Shown here in pieces: positions 50,000-58,727 of a stretch of DNA of 64,000 bases. Within the stretch, counting starts at the first letter, position 1. Each line of letters opens with the position of its first letter. A program made the translations under genes and the position numbers. Under the pieces are notes generated by a model, which saw only the letters and a program-made list of their open reading frames with translations, had not been told where the DNA came from and made no database searches. Source of the DNA: Gammaproteobacteria bacterium (GTDB lineage: Bacteria > Pseudomonadota > Gammaproteobacteria > Natronospirales > REEB76); the NCBI GenBank assembly GCA_035279405.1, contig DATEHU010000034.1:124001-188000 (forward strand). Reading direction: 5' to 3'.

Positions 50000-51979
50000 A
50001 TGAAACCCGTGAAGTATCTGTTGATGTTGATGTTATGCGTTTGGGTCTGGCCGCTCGCGAGCCGCGCGGCCGCACCGGCGTTCACGCTGGATGACTTGCA
50101 GAAAATCATCTCCCTGCGCAGCCCGCAGATTTCGCCGGACGGCAAGCAGATCGCGGTCATCGTATCCACGCCCGACTGGAAAACCGACAAGGCGAAACAG
50201 GAAATTGATTTGGTGGACGTCGCGACCGGCGCGCGGCGCGCGCTGACTTCAAGCCGCGAGGGCGTTTCCGAGCCGCGCTGGTCGCCGGACGGCTCGCGGC
50301 TCGCATTCATGGCGAAGGATACGGAGACCAAGGAAGCGCAGATTTTCGTCATGCCGATGAACGGCGGCGATGCGGTGCGCATCACCGACAACAAACAGGG
50401 CATAGACAACTTTTCCTGGAGCCCGGACGGCCAGCAGATCGCTTTCATCGCGCAGGATCCGCCGTTGAACGAGAAGGCCATCAAGGAGCACAACAAGGTG
50501 TTCCAGGTGACCGACGGCAATTTCCTGCTGGACAAGGACGTTGCGCCCTGGCAGTTATGGGTGGTGTCTGCTACGGGCGGCCAGGCCAAACAGCTTACCA
50601 AGGGCACGTTCAGCCTGGACACGGATCAGGGCGGGGCCACGCCGCCCGCCTGGAGCCCTGACGGCCAGCGCATTGCGTTCACGAAGTTTCCGAGTTCCTA
50701 TTGGGGGCCGTCATTCCAATCCGTGATCGCCGAAGTGAACGTCACGAGCGGTGCGGTGCAGACGCTGGTCTCCGCGCAAACCTCGGCGGATGTCAACTTC
50801 GCGCCGGCGGGTGACGCCTTTGCATTCGCTCGCCCACGCGGCGGCGACCAGAACAACGGTAACGCCGTGTACGTGGGCAGCAATGGGGAAGTCCACGATG
50901 CCACCGCCGCACTGGCGCGCAATTTCAATAACTATATATGGATGCCGGATGGTAAGTCGTTGTTGCTGCAGGGCGAGCTGGGCACGCGCTCGGTTTTTTG
51001 GCAGCAGCCGGTATCCGGCAATGCGCGCCTGCTCAATCTGGGTGATGTGGATGCCGGTGCCTCCATGAGCGTTTCCAAAACCGGTGCCATCGCCTTCATC
51101 GGCAGCACCGCAACGCATCCCGACGAGTTGTACGTGCTGGAATCCGTGCATGCTCAGCCGCGGCGACTGACGGACGTGAACGCTTTCGTGGACAAACTCA
51201 GTCTCGGCCGCACCGAACCTATCGAGTGGCGCGGCCCGAATGGATTTCACGAGGACGGCGTGCTCACGTATCCGGTCGATTATCGGCAGGCCAGCAAATA
51301 CCCACTGGTGCTGGTGATTCACGGCGGGCCGGAAGGTGCGTCCACGGTGCGCTTCTCGCCCTTGCCGCAACTGCTGGCGGCTGCGGGCTTTCTGGTATTC
51401 CAGCCGAATTACCGCGGCAGCATCAATCTGGGCGACAAGTACCAGCATGCGATTTACCGCGACACCGGCGAAGGGCCGGGCAAGGATGTGATGGCGGGCC
51501 TCGCCGCGGTGGAAAAACTCGGCAGCGTGGACAAAGGCCGCATCGGCGTGACCGGATGGTCCTACGGCGGCTACATGACCACTTGGCTCAGCGGGCATTA
51601 CGACGTGTGGAAGGCCGCGGTCGCAGGCGCGCCGCTCACCGACTGGGTGATGGATTACACGGTTGCCTACTATCAGACCGGCGACCGGTATTTCTTCGGC
51701 TCCTCGCCGTGGACCGATGCCGGCTGGAAAATCTGGCGCGCACAGTCGCCCATCACCTACGTGCGCAATGTCAAGGCGCCCACGCTGCTCATGAGCGACG
51801 TGATGGATGCCAACGTACCGTTCGTGAATGCCGAGGAGTGGTACCACGGACTGCGCGACAACGGCGTGACCGTGGAGTTCTACGCCTATCCCGAGCCCAC
51901 GCATTTCCCGCGTGACATCGTGCAGACCACGGATGTCTACCGCCGCTGGGTCGGGTGGATGGAGAAATACCTGAAATAG
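50000..51979 (+). CDS. Secreted S9 family peptidase (acylaminoacyl-peptidase/DPP-like)
   Basis: 660 residues from ATG 50000, with GGAG six bases upstream, preferred over ATG 49988. A signal peptide (MKPVKYLLMLMLCVWVWPLA) precedes a TolB-like propeller (repeats ISPDGKQIAVIVS, WSPDGSRLAFMAKD, WSPDGQQIAFIA, WSPDGQRIAFTK). The C-terminal hydrolase has Ser521 in VTGWSYGGYMTTW, Asp603 in SDVMDANVPF and His635 in PEPTHFPRD. Expected in the periplasm or outside the cell. It differs from the 836-residue S9 peptidase at 2.8-5.3 kb in size and motif context, so the two are not recent duplicates. Confidence 0.93.
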   Translation: MKPVKYLLMLMLCVWVWPLASRAAAPAFTLDDLQKIISLRSPQISPDGKQIAVIVSTPDWKTDKAKQEIDLVDVATGARRALTSSREGVSEPRWSPDGSRLAFMAKDTETKEAQIFVMPMNGGDAVRITDNKQGIDNFSWSPDGQQIAFIAQDPPLNEKAIKEHNKVFQVTDGNFLLDKDVAPWQLWVVSATGGQAKQLTKGTFSLDTDQGGATPPAWSPDGQRIAFTKFPSSYWGPSFQSVIAEVNVTSGAVQTLVSAQTSADVNFAPAGDAFAFARPRGGDQNNGNAVYVGSNGEVHDATAALARNFNNYIWMPDGKSLLLQGELGTRSVFWQQPVSGNARLLNLGDVDAGASMSVSKTGAIAFIGSTATHPDELYVLESVHAQPRRLTDVNAFVDKLSLGRTEPIEWRGPNGFHEDGVLTYPVDYRQASKYPLVLVIHGGPEGASTVRFSPLPQLLAAAGFLVFQPNYRGSINLGDKYQHAIYRDTGEGPGKDVMAGLAAVEKLGSVDKGRIGVTGWSYGGYMTTWLSGHYDVWKAAVAGAPLTDWVMDYTVAYYQTGDRYFFGSSPWTDAGWKIWRAQSPITYVRNVKAPTLLMSDVMDANVPFVNAEEWYHGLRDNGVTVEFYAYPEPTHFPRDIVQTTDVYRRWVGWMEKYLK

Positions 51980-52058
51980 CGCTTGCACCGGGGCGCTGGC
52001 GCATACCGCCCGCTTCAGGCAACATTTCATCACCAATGGGCAACCGGGAGAGGCTCAC

Positions 52059-52910
52059 ATGGGGAAATTCGCACGCACCTGGCAGTTGATGGGCGCCTCC
52101 TGGCAACTGCTCAAACAGGACAAGCGGCTGGTCGTGTTTCCATTGATCTCCGGCGTGGTGCTGGCGCTGGTGATCGCTACGTTTGGCATACCGCTGTTCG
52201 CCACCGGTCAGGCCCAGCACTACCTGAGCGACCCGAACCAGCCGGCGCGACAGATGTACGTCACGCTGTTCATCTTCTATTTTGTCAGTTACTTCGTGAT
52301 GATCTTTTTCAATTCCGCGTTGATCGCCTGCGTGCTGAAGCAGATGGACGGCGAGCAGCCGACCATCCGTGACGGGTTGAGCGCCGCCTGGCAACGGCTG
52401 CCGCAGATTTTCGCTTGGGCGCTGCTTGCGAGCACCGTGGGTTACCTGTTGCGTTTGCTGGAGCAGCGCGTTGGCTTTGTGGGCAGGATTGTGGTCGGAC
52501 TCTTGGGTATGGCATGGACCGTGACGGCGTTTCTGGTGGTACCGGTGGTCGTGGCCGAAGGCGACGGACCGTTTGCAGCCTACAAACGCTCCGTGGTGAT
52601 GCTCAAGCGCACCTGGGGTGAGCAGATCATCGGCAACGTGAGCTTCGGTTTGATATTCATGCTGCTCGGCATCGTGCCTGCGATTGTCGTGATCGCGCTC
52701 GCGGCTGCAGCCGGCCCCGCAGCGGCGCTTGCAGCCGTGGCGCTGGTCGTCATCTATCTCGTGGCGCTTGGTCTGGTGCAATCCACGTTGCAGACCATAT
52801 ATCAGGCCGCGGTTTACCGCTACGCGGTGAATGGTGAGGCGCCGGGCGGATTTGACAAACAGTTGATCGCCGAAGCGTATCGCGTGAAGAAACCGAAGAG
52901 CTGGATGTGA
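52059..52910 (+). CDS. Multi-pass membrane protein (DUF6159-like)
   Basis: 283 residues with about six transmembrane helices (LVVFPLISGVVLALVIATFG, YVTLFIFYFVSYFVMIFFNS, IFAWALLASTVGYLLRLLEQ, IVVGLLGMAWTVTAFLVVPV, SFGLIFMLLGIVPAIVVIAL and AVALVVIYLVALGLVQ). Segments FNSALIACVLKQMDGEQPTI, VPVVVAEGDGPFAAYKRSVV and LKRTWGEQIIGNV are characteristic of the DUF6159 group, as I recall it. Function unknown. It is coupled by a four-base overlap to the DUF924 gene. Confidence 0.8.
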   Translation: MGKFARTWQLMGASWQLLKQDKRLVVFPLISGVVLALVIATFGIPLFATGQAQHYLSDPNQPARQMYVTLFIFYFVSYFVMIFFNSALIACVLKQMDGEQPTIRDGLSAAWQRLPQIFAWALLASTVGYLLRLLEQRVGFVGRIVVGLLGMAWTVTAFLVVPVVVAEGDGPFAAYKRSVVMLKRTWGEQIIGNVSFGLIFMLLGIVPAIVVIALAAAAGPAAALAAVALVVIYLVALGLVQSTLQTIYQAAVYRYAVNGEAPGGFDKQLIAEAYRVKKPKSWM

Positions 52911-53446
52911 ACCCGCAGGAGATTCTGAAATTCTGGTTTGAGGAAACCACACCCGGGCAAAAATTCAAAAAGGATGCCGTATTCGATGCGCTGATCCGCC
53001 GGCGTTTCTCGGAAACCCAGCGCGCGGCGGCGCATGGCGAACTGTACGGTTGGCGCGTCACGCCGGACGGACGGCTCGCCGAAATCATCGTGCTCGACCA
53101 GTTCTCGCGCAACCTGTTCCGTGACGATCCGCAGGCGTTCGCCTGCGATGGCATGGCGCTGGTGCTCGCTCAGGAAACTGTGCGCCTTGGTGCCGATCAG
53201 GCGCTTGAACCGCGCCAGCGCGTATTCCTGTACATGCCTTACATGCACAGCGAATCGCGTGCCATCCACGTGATCGCCGAGCAGTTGTTCCGGCAGCTCG
53301 GCATTGCCGAAAATCTCAAGTTCGAACTCGCCCACAAGGCCATCATTGACCGCTTAGGGCGCTATCCGCACCGCAATGCCGTGCTGGGACGCGAGTCCAC
53401 CGCCGAAGAACGCGAGTTTCTGCAGCGCCCGGGATCGTCGTTCTGA
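52907..53446 (+). CDS. DUF924 family protein
   Basis: 179 residues from GTG 52907, overlapping the preceding stop. It begins MNPQEILKFWFEETTPGQKF and contains RLAEIIVLDQFSRNLFRDDP, ALEPRQRVFLYMPYMHSESR and IIDRLGRYPHRNAVLGREST with AEEREFL, which define DUF924. The fold is an all-helical TPR-like bundle. No biochemical role is established. It is cytoplasmic and followed after 25 bases by the Rieske oxygenase gene. Confidence 0.9.
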   Translation: MNPQEILKFWFEETTPGQKFKKDAVFDALIRRRFSETQRAAAHGELYGWRVTPDGRLAEIIVLDQFSRNLFRDDPQAFACDGMALVLAQETVRLGADQALEPRQRVFLYMPYMHSESRAIHVIAEQLFRQLGIAENLKFELAHKAIIDRLGRYPHRNAVLGRESTAEEREFLQRPGSSF

Positions 53447-53471
53447 GCAAAGCCGCTTTGCCGTTGCTGCT

Positions 53472-54608
53472 ATGCTTGCCTTTGTGAGCCAGCCGATTCC
53501 ACAGCACTTCCCATCCGCGTTGCAGCAGGCGGACTTGAACCCGCAGCCCTTGCAGCAGGCGCGCACCTTGCCGGCTTATGCGTACGCCGATCCCGAATTT
53601 CACGCCTTCGACGCCGCGGCGATCTTTGCGCGCACTTGGCAGTTCATTGGCCGGGCGGATCAGGTGAAAGACCCTGGCGACCATCTGGTGGCGGAGATAG
53701 CCGGCAAGCCGGCGATAGCCGTGCGCGGCAACGATGGTGTGTTGCGCGGGTTCTTCAATGTCTGCAAACACCGCGCGGGGCCGTTGGCTGTGGACAATGG
53801 CAACACGCGATTCCTGCAATGCCGCTACCACGGCTGGGTGTATACGCTCGAAGGCCGGCTGCGCGCCACGCATGAGATGCAGGAAGCCGAAGGCTTCGAC
53901 CCGTCCGGTGTCTGTCTTGATTCGGTGTACGTGGCCGAATCGCAGAATCTGGTGTTCGCAGCGGTCAGCGACCCCGGCGTGACGTTGGCAAAAGTGTTTG
54001 ACGGTATTGCGCAGCGCATTGCACCGATCGAGCTCGCCGCGTTGCGCTTCCATGCACGCGTGAGTTACGACCTGCACTGCAACTGGAAAGTGTATGTGGA
54101 CAATTACCTCGAAGGCTACCATCTGCCGTATGTGCACCCGAAGCTCAACAAATTGCTGGATTACCGCAATTACACCACTCACACCGCGGAGTGGTATTCG
54201 TGGCAGCAAAGTCCGGTGAGCGGCGGCGCGGGACTGTACGCCGGAGGCGAGGCGCAGTATTACTTCGTGTTTCCGAACCTGATGCTCAACATCCTGCCCG
54301 GACGCATGCAGATCAATCAGGTGATTCCGGTTTCACAGAACCTGTGTCGCGTGCTCTTCGATTATTACTACGCGGATACGCAATCCGCATCCGCGAACAA
54401 GCTGATTGCCGACGACATGCGTTTCAGCGACGAAGTGCAGCGCGAGGACATCGCCATCTGCGAGCGCGTGCAACAGGGACTGGAATCCGGCGCCTACACG
54501 GCCGGACGGTTATCGCCCAAACGTGAATCCGGCGTGCATCACTTCCAGGAACTGGTGCGCAAGGCTTACCGGCAGGCGGTTGCGGAACAGTGCGTCGGGG
54601 GAACCTAG
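53472..54608 (+). CDS. Rieske non-heme iron oxygenase, alpha subunit type
   Basis: 378 residues from ATG 53472; GTG 53484 is an alternative, and neither has a clear ribosome site. The Rieske cluster ligands are Cys98-x-His100 in VCKHRAGP and Cys117-x2-His120 in QCRYHGW. The mononuclear iron site has His217 and His222 in YLEGYHLPYVHP and Asp326 in QREDIAICERVQQGL. The layout resembles choline monooxygenase, glycine-betaine or carnitine oxygenases more than aromatic dioxygenases. A partner reductase is not adjacent, so the electron donor must be elsewhere. Its stop overlaps that of the convergent DUF5946 gene. Confidence 0.9.
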   Translation: MLAFVSQPIPQHFPSALQQADLNPQPLQQARTLPAYAYADPEFHAFDAAAIFARTWQFIGRADQVKDPGDHLVAEIAGKPAIAVRGNDGVLRGFFNVCKHRAGPLAVDNGNTRFLQCRYHGWVYTLEGRLRATHEMQEAEGFDPSGVCLDSVYVAESQNLVFAAVSDPGVTLAKVFDGIAQRIAPIELAALRFHARVSYDLHCNWKVYVDNYLEGYHLPYVHPKLNKLLDYRNYTTHTAEWYSWQQSPVSGGAGLYAGGEAQYYFVFPNLMLNILPGRMQINQVIPVSQNLCRVLFDYYYADTQSASANKLIADDMRFSDEVQREDIAICERVQQGLESGAYTAGRLSPKRESGVHHFQELVRKAYRQAVAEQCVGGT

Positions 54609-55093
54609 AATCCGGCTGGCAGCCAGCCATAAATCGTGTCGTGATGCGCCGACCAGGCGTTCCAGGCGGATTCGGCCCACGTCCGCACCTGCCGACGGTG
54701 TTCGTCCGAGTCACTGGCCTTGCGTACGTCCACTACGGTTACCGATCCCATGGAGGCGGGCGGCGTGAGCCAGACATATTGACGCTCCACCGCGGCCTTG
54801 ATGGCATCGTTGGCGCGCTCGGTCGCAAGATTGCGTTCCAGCATCAGGCACAGGCGGATCAGGTGCCCGGCCACGGACTGTATGGTCTGAGGCGATGGGT
54901 GACCGGGATGCTGCACGGCGTAAGCATCCACCGTGAACTTGTGGACCGCAAAGTAATCCTGGTCCTGATATTCACGTGCCAACACTTCGCCGTAGACCGC
55001 CCAGCAGCCGGGAGAGGATTCCATGTAGCGGTGCGTCGGACCGTGAATGTCCTCGAACAACCCGCCGCAGCCGAGGCATTTGCTCATGGCCAT
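54605..55093 (-). CDS. DUF5946 family protein
   Basis: 162 residues. It starts MAMSKCLGCGGLFEDIHGPT with HRYMESSPGCWAVYGEVLAR, a CxxC plus GCW pattern that may bind zinc, and contains YFAVHKFTVDAYAVQHPGHP, IRLCLMLER, then VRTWAESAWNAWSAHHDTI near the end. This matches what I recall of DUF5946, of unknown function. Cytoplasmic, mostly helical. ATG 55093 is used; 55087 is possible. Convergent with the Rieske oxygenase gene, stops overlapping. Confidence 0.8.
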   Translation of the reverse strand: MAMSKCLGCGGLFEDIHGPTHRYMESSPGCWAVYGEVLAREYQDQDYFAVHKFTVDAYAVQHPGHPSPQTIQSVAGHLIRLCLMLERNLATERANDAIKAAVERQYVWLTPPASMGSVTVVDVRKASDSDEHRRQVRTWAESAWNAWSAHHDTIYGWLPAGF

Positions 55094-55171
55094 AGTCAGT
55101 TCTCAAGATACATTGGGTTTGGTTGCAGGCGAATATAATTCATAAAGAGGACTTAATGAGGTGTTCTGGGT

Positions 55172-55345
55172 TCAATCCCTTCTCCCCTAGAGGGGAGAAG
55201 GTGAGGTTGAGGGGTGGAATATCCACTCTCACCCTTTTTCAGGCTTCGCATTCCTGCTGCGCCTGAAAATCCAGGACTGCCATCCATGGCAGCCCGCTCG
55301 CAGCTTCGCTGCTCACCCTCTCCTGCCGGCGGGAGAGGAGAAGAT
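55172..55345 (+). repeat. Multi-hairpin intergenic element, copy A
   Basis: It begins with CTTCTCCCCTAGAGGGGAGA, then AGGTGAGG, and ends with CTCTCCTGCCGGCGGGAGAG. Internal blocks in order: TTTCAGGC, CGCATTCC, CGCCTGAAA, CCAGG, a palindrome CTGCCATCCATGGCAG, CCCGCTCGC and the hairpin GCAGCTTCGCTGC. The same ordered blocks occur in reverse orientation at 58435-58687, but the central palindromes differ. It fills the gap of about 310 bases between the DUF5946 and DDAH-like genes. Confidence 0.75.
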
Positions 55346-55402
55346 ATTTGTACCAACGCAGCCTATTGGCTGCAGGTACTCAATTTGCGAAGGCGATTTT
55401 CT

Positions 55403-56167
55403 ATGCGGATAGCCATCACACGCGAAGTGAGCCCGAGTATCGCCGAATGCGAGCTCACGCATCTGGCGCGCGAACCGATAGATGTTGTACGCGCTCGCGC
55501 ACAACATCGCGAATATGAAGAGCTGCTAGTGAAGCTGGGCTGCAAGCTGATGCGGCTGCCGGCTGAGGCGGACTTGCCGGACTCTGTGTTCGTGGAAGAT
55601 GCCGCGGTGGTACTGGATGAATTGGCGGTGATTACCCGGCCCGGTGCGGAATCGCGCCGCAGCGAGACTGTCTCAGTCGCTGCGGCACTCAAGCCCTATC
55701 GCAAGCTGTTTCACATTCAACCGCCCGGCACACTGGATGGCGGCGACGTGTTACGAATCGGCAAAGCACTGTATGTGGGGCTGTCGAAGCGCAGTAATCG
55801 GGAAGGCGTCAAACAACTGCGCCGCATTCTTGCACAGTTTCGCTATTCAGTGACTGCGGTTGAGCTGCACGATTGTCTGCATCTGAAATCAGCGGTGACC
55901 CAAGTAGCTGAAAACACTTTGCTTATCAACAGAGCTTGGACAGAGGCGCGTGCATTCGACTCCTTCAGGCTGATTGACGTGGTGCCCTCGGAACCTTTTG
56001 CCGCCAACGCACTGCTTGTTGACGAGGCGGTAATCTATCCCGCGGCATTTCCGGAAACGCGGAAGCGGTTGGAAACGCAGGGCATCAAAGTGCATTCCGT
56101 GGATGCTTCAGAACTCGCCAAGGCGGAGGGCGGTGTGACTTGCTGCAGCCTTATCTTGGCAGTGTAA
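55403..56167 (+). CDS. Dimethylarginine dimethylaminohydrolase-like amidinotransferase-fold enzyme
   Basis: 254 residues, the same length as Pseudomonas aeruginosa DDAH. Motifs in order: ITREVSPSIAECELTHLARE, SVFVEDAAVVLDELAVITRP with the guanidinium-binding acidic residues, TLDGGDVLRIGKALYVGLSK, LHLKSAVTQVAENTLLIN with the catalytic His, and the C-terminal TCCSLIL with the nucleophilic Cys (247 or 248). DDAH releases citrulline and dimethylamine from methylated arginines. The ATG is preceded by a weak AAGGCGA. Lying beside proteolytic enzymes, it could salvage methylarginine from degraded proteins, which is inference. Confidence 0.9.
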   Translation: MRIAITREVSPSIAECELTHLAREPIDVVRARAQHREYEELLVKLGCKLMRLPAEADLPDSVFVEDAAVVLDELAVITRPGAESRRSETVSVAAALKPYRKLFHIQPPGTLDGGDVLRIGKALYVGLSKRSNREGVKQLRRILAQFRYSVTAVELHDCLHLKSAVTQVAENTLLINRAWTEARAFDSFRLIDVVPSEPFAANALLVDEAVIYPAAFPETRKRLETQGIKVHSVDASELAKAEGGVTCCSLILAV

Positions 56168-56249
56168 AGATGAACGGCGCGACTGGCTTTGCCCAGGGTG
56201 GGTGACTACCTCGGTAATGTTGAAACTAGCCGTAAGCGGGACCGATGGA

Positions 56250-57572
56250 TTATCGCTTAGGTTGCGATTCGGACAGGGCTATTTGAGCGCTGACCAACAA
56301 AGAATTCTTGTTGGTAGCCGGCAAGTCTTCGCCGATTTCCCACATTATCATGCCCGCCAAGTGCCGCCTGACGACGTAATCGGCTTTGGCGGCCACTGAC
56401 TTGGCGTCGTCGTAACTGATCCATTGCTGGGTCATTGGGTTGTAGGCAAATACGGCGCTGATCGTGTCGTTGACACAGATAGAGTGGGGTATGAATCCGG
56501 AATCCAGTAGATGTTGCGCAGCTTGATAGGAGCCATAACCTCGCTGGTGCAAGTCGTAGTCAGGGGTATTTGATTTGTCGAAACGCTCATAGAGTCCATG
56601 GCTATGACCCGCGGATCTGACTCCGCCATAAGCGACGAAGTACGCAGGAAAGCCCAGCAGGATTCTGTTTGAAGGTACGCCTAAAAACGTCAAATATTCA
56701 ATCGCCTGATTGTCGCTTAGATGATAAAACTCCGGGAGCAGCGGCTCATCCGGACTGCTGTAAAGGTTTGCATTATTGCCGGTTACGCCACCGGGATAAT
56801 ACGGGCCGTGAAAGTCAAAACCCATGAGCGACACATAGGCATTACTTGCAATCTGTTCTAGGTTATTGCTGCACGAGGTGCCGGATGAACAGTCAATGCT
56901 GCGCAAAGTTTCCCAGTCACCAGGGACCTCAATGCTGATGAATGCTTGGTTATGGAGTTTTCTTCTCAATGCGAGGACAAGTTGTGTGTAGCGTTTACCC
57001 TCGCCCGGACCGAAAAGAGCTGACGGCTCGAAATCCAGATCAATGCCGCTCAGGTGGTATGCGGCAATAATCGCTGATGCAGACTCGACGAAAGCTTCCG
57101 GATAAGCGATAGCGTTTTTAAATGTATTTTGACTGCCGGCGCCGCCGATGGAGATGACCTTTCTGAGTGTCCCAGACTTGTTTTGCAGCTTTGCAAAGGC
57201 CGAAAAATTTCCGGCGAAAGCTTTGTCGGCATCCGGGCAACTCTCAAGGTCTTGCTTGCAGAAGCTTGCTGTGTCGCGTTTGGAAAGGTCCGTGTCCGGG
57301 TGGGCGAAGTACACATGGCCCGACGCATCTACTTGCAAAAACGCATAGGCCAGAACATTGATCAAATCCAATTGGTTAAATAATTTCGGGTTTTTCTGAG
57401 TGACTCCTGTGGGGCTCAAACTACCGGGTATGGGGTCATACGCGTATCTCGCCGTATTGTCTGACCAATAGGTCATGAGAATTTTTTGTGTGTGTATCTC
57501 TCCTGCCTGTGTTGCGTTGGCAAAAAAGAAAAATGCCGCGGTGAGCAACGCGTACTTGGTGGATATAGACAT
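56250..57572 (-). CDS. Secreted GH18 family chitinase-like glycosidase
   Basis: 440 residues. A signal peptide (MSISTKYALLTAAFFFFANA, then TQAG) precedes a GH18 barrel. The strand-3 motif is KVISIGGAG (139-146), and the catalytic DxxDxDxE is GIDLDFEP with Asp178, Asp180 and acid/base Glu182 intact. Other family features are VSLMGFDFHGPYYPGGV and GMIMWEIGED near the end. GH18 enzymes cut chitin or other N-acetylglucosamine glycans. Base composition is visibly less GC-rich than neighbouring genes, suggesting recent acquisition. Chitinases are classic type II secretion substrates. No chitin-binding module is seen. Confidence 0.92.
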   Translation of the reverse strand: MSISTKYALLTAAFFFFANATQAGEIHTQKILMTYWSDNTARYAYDPIPGSLSPTGVTQKNPKLFNQLDLINVLAYAFLQVDASGHVYFAHPDTDLSKRDTASFCKQDLESCPDADKAFAGNFSAFAKLQNKSGTLRKVISIGGAGSQNTFKNAIAYPEAFVESASAIIAAYHLSGIDLDFEPSALFGPGEGKRYTQLVLALRRKLHNQAFISIEVPGDWETLRSIDCSSGTSCSNNLEQIASNAYVSLMGFDFHGPYYPGGVTGNNANLYSSPDEPLLPEFYHLSDNQAIEYLTFLGVPSNRILLGFPAYFVAYGGVRSAGHSHGLYERFDKSNTPDYDLHQRGYGSYQAAQHLLDSGFIPHSICVNDTISAVFAYNPMTQQWISYDDAKSVAAKADYVVRRHLAGMIMWEIGEDLPATNKNSLLVSAQIALSESQPKR

Positions 57573-57632
57573 ATTTTGTATTCCGCTGTTTTCGAGGGGC
57601 AGGCACGTTCGTGGGCGCCGTATTCCAGTCTT

Positions 57633-58334
57633 TTACCACACTTCGCCAAACGGCCGTGCTTCCACTTCGAAACTCCAGGCCGAGCGGGGTTGCTGGGTAA
57701 GCCAGTAAACCGTCGCGGCCACGTCGTCGGGCTTGACGAAGAAACTGTCGGGTTTGCCTGGCATGCGCTCGCGCGTGCGTGGCAGATCCACCACGCCGTC
57801 AATGACCACCAGTGCCACGTGGATGCCGGAGGGCCAGAGGTGCCGCGCCATGGATTCGGCCAGCGTGCGCTGCGCGGCCTTGGCCTGGGCGAAGGCAGCA
57901 GCGCGCGCAGCACCGCGGCGTGAGGCCGTGGCGCCGATGAAAACGATGCTGCCCGCACCGCGTTGTTTCATGGCGGGAATGACTTCGCGGGCGGCGGCGA
58001 AAGCCCCAAGCGCGTTTATCCGCCAGGCATTTTCGAGATCCATGGCGCTCACGTCCTCCACGTTGCCCCAAGTGCCCGAACCGGCGTTGTACACCAGCAC
58101 GTTCACTTCACCCAGGTCTTTGCGGATGGTGGCGAAGGCTGTCTTTACTGAATCCGGGTCGGACGCATCGCACGCATAGGCGTGCGCGTTTCCCAATTCA
58201 GCAGCAAGTTTTGTGGAGAGCGTGGTGCTGCGCGAAAGCAGGGCGAGACGAAAGCCCGCCTGTGAGAAACGCTGCGTGATGGCGGCGCCATTGCCGGGAC
58301 CGATGCCGATAACTGTGCAGACAGGTTGAGTCAT
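57633..58334 (-). CDS. Short-chain dehydrogenase/reductase with FxxxK active site
   Basis: 233 residues. The nucleotide loop is VIGIGPGNGAAITQRF, less typical than TGxxxGIG. NNAG is represented by LVYNAGSGTWG. The catalytic serine would be in FIGATASRRG, but the usual YxxxK is FAQAK (Phe replacing Tyr), followed by the normal helix AAQRTLAESMARHLW. The C-terminus has HVALVVIDGVVDLP. Some SDR groups carry FAxAK, so this may be a family trait and not damage. Activity and substrate are uncertain. Confidence 0.85.
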   Translation of the reverse strand: MTQPVCTVIGIGPGNGAAITQRFSQAGFRLALLSRSTTLSTKLAAELGNAHAYACDASDPDSVKTAFATIRKDLGEVNVLVYNAGSGTWGNVEDVSAMDLENAWRINALGAFAAAREVIPAMKQRGAGSIVFIGATASRRGAARAAAFAQAKAAQRTLAESMARHLWPSGIHVALVVIDGVVDLPRTRERMPGKPDSFFVKPDDVAATVYWLTQQPRSAWSFEVEARPFGEVW

Positions 58335-58434
58335 GATGCTTTACCAACTGTGTGAAGCAATGCCCTGCGTATGCTACACCGCGACGGTCGGTGCAGTGGG
58401 CGTCAGTCGTGTTTGACATGCACCATGGGTAACT

Positions 58435-58687
58435 TGTCTTGCTCCCTCCTTTGGAAAAGGAGGGCGAGCTGCACAGCAGCGAGCGGGTTGCCAGGGGCAC
58501 ATCGCGAAGCGATGTGCGGGAGACCAGGGATGGTCTCCCTGGACCGGAACACGATGCAGGATGGCGGAGTGTGCAGGGCAACCCTGGGCTTTCAGGCGAA
58601 GCCGGAATGCGCAGCCTGAAAGGGGTGGATTTGCATTGGAAAATCCCCCTCTATCCCCCTTTGAAAAAGGGGGAGATGGCACTACCG
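58435..58687 (-). repeat. Multi-hairpin intergenic element, copy B
   Basis: About 250 bases between the SDR and alcohol dehydrogenase genes. One end is GCTCCCTCCTTTGGAAAAGG, then AGGG; the other is CCCCCTTTGAAAAAGGGGGA. Internal hairpins are CACATCGC-GAA-GCGATGTG, GGGAGACCA-GGGA-TGGTCTCCC and CTTTCAGGC..GCCTGAAAG. On the minus strand it shares an ordered set of blocks with 55172-55345 but has longer internal palindromes. Reading frames through it are low complexity and not credible genes. Confidence 0.8.
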
Positions 58688-58727
58688 ACAGCGCGCGTAG
58701 AATTCTTTGAGGCGAGGGCGGTTATCC

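Noticed and set aside
58374-58682. 102-codon minus-strand frame between the SDR and alcohol dehydrogenase genes
   Set aside because: It lies entirely within the multi-hairpin repeat element; the translation is a repeat by-product.
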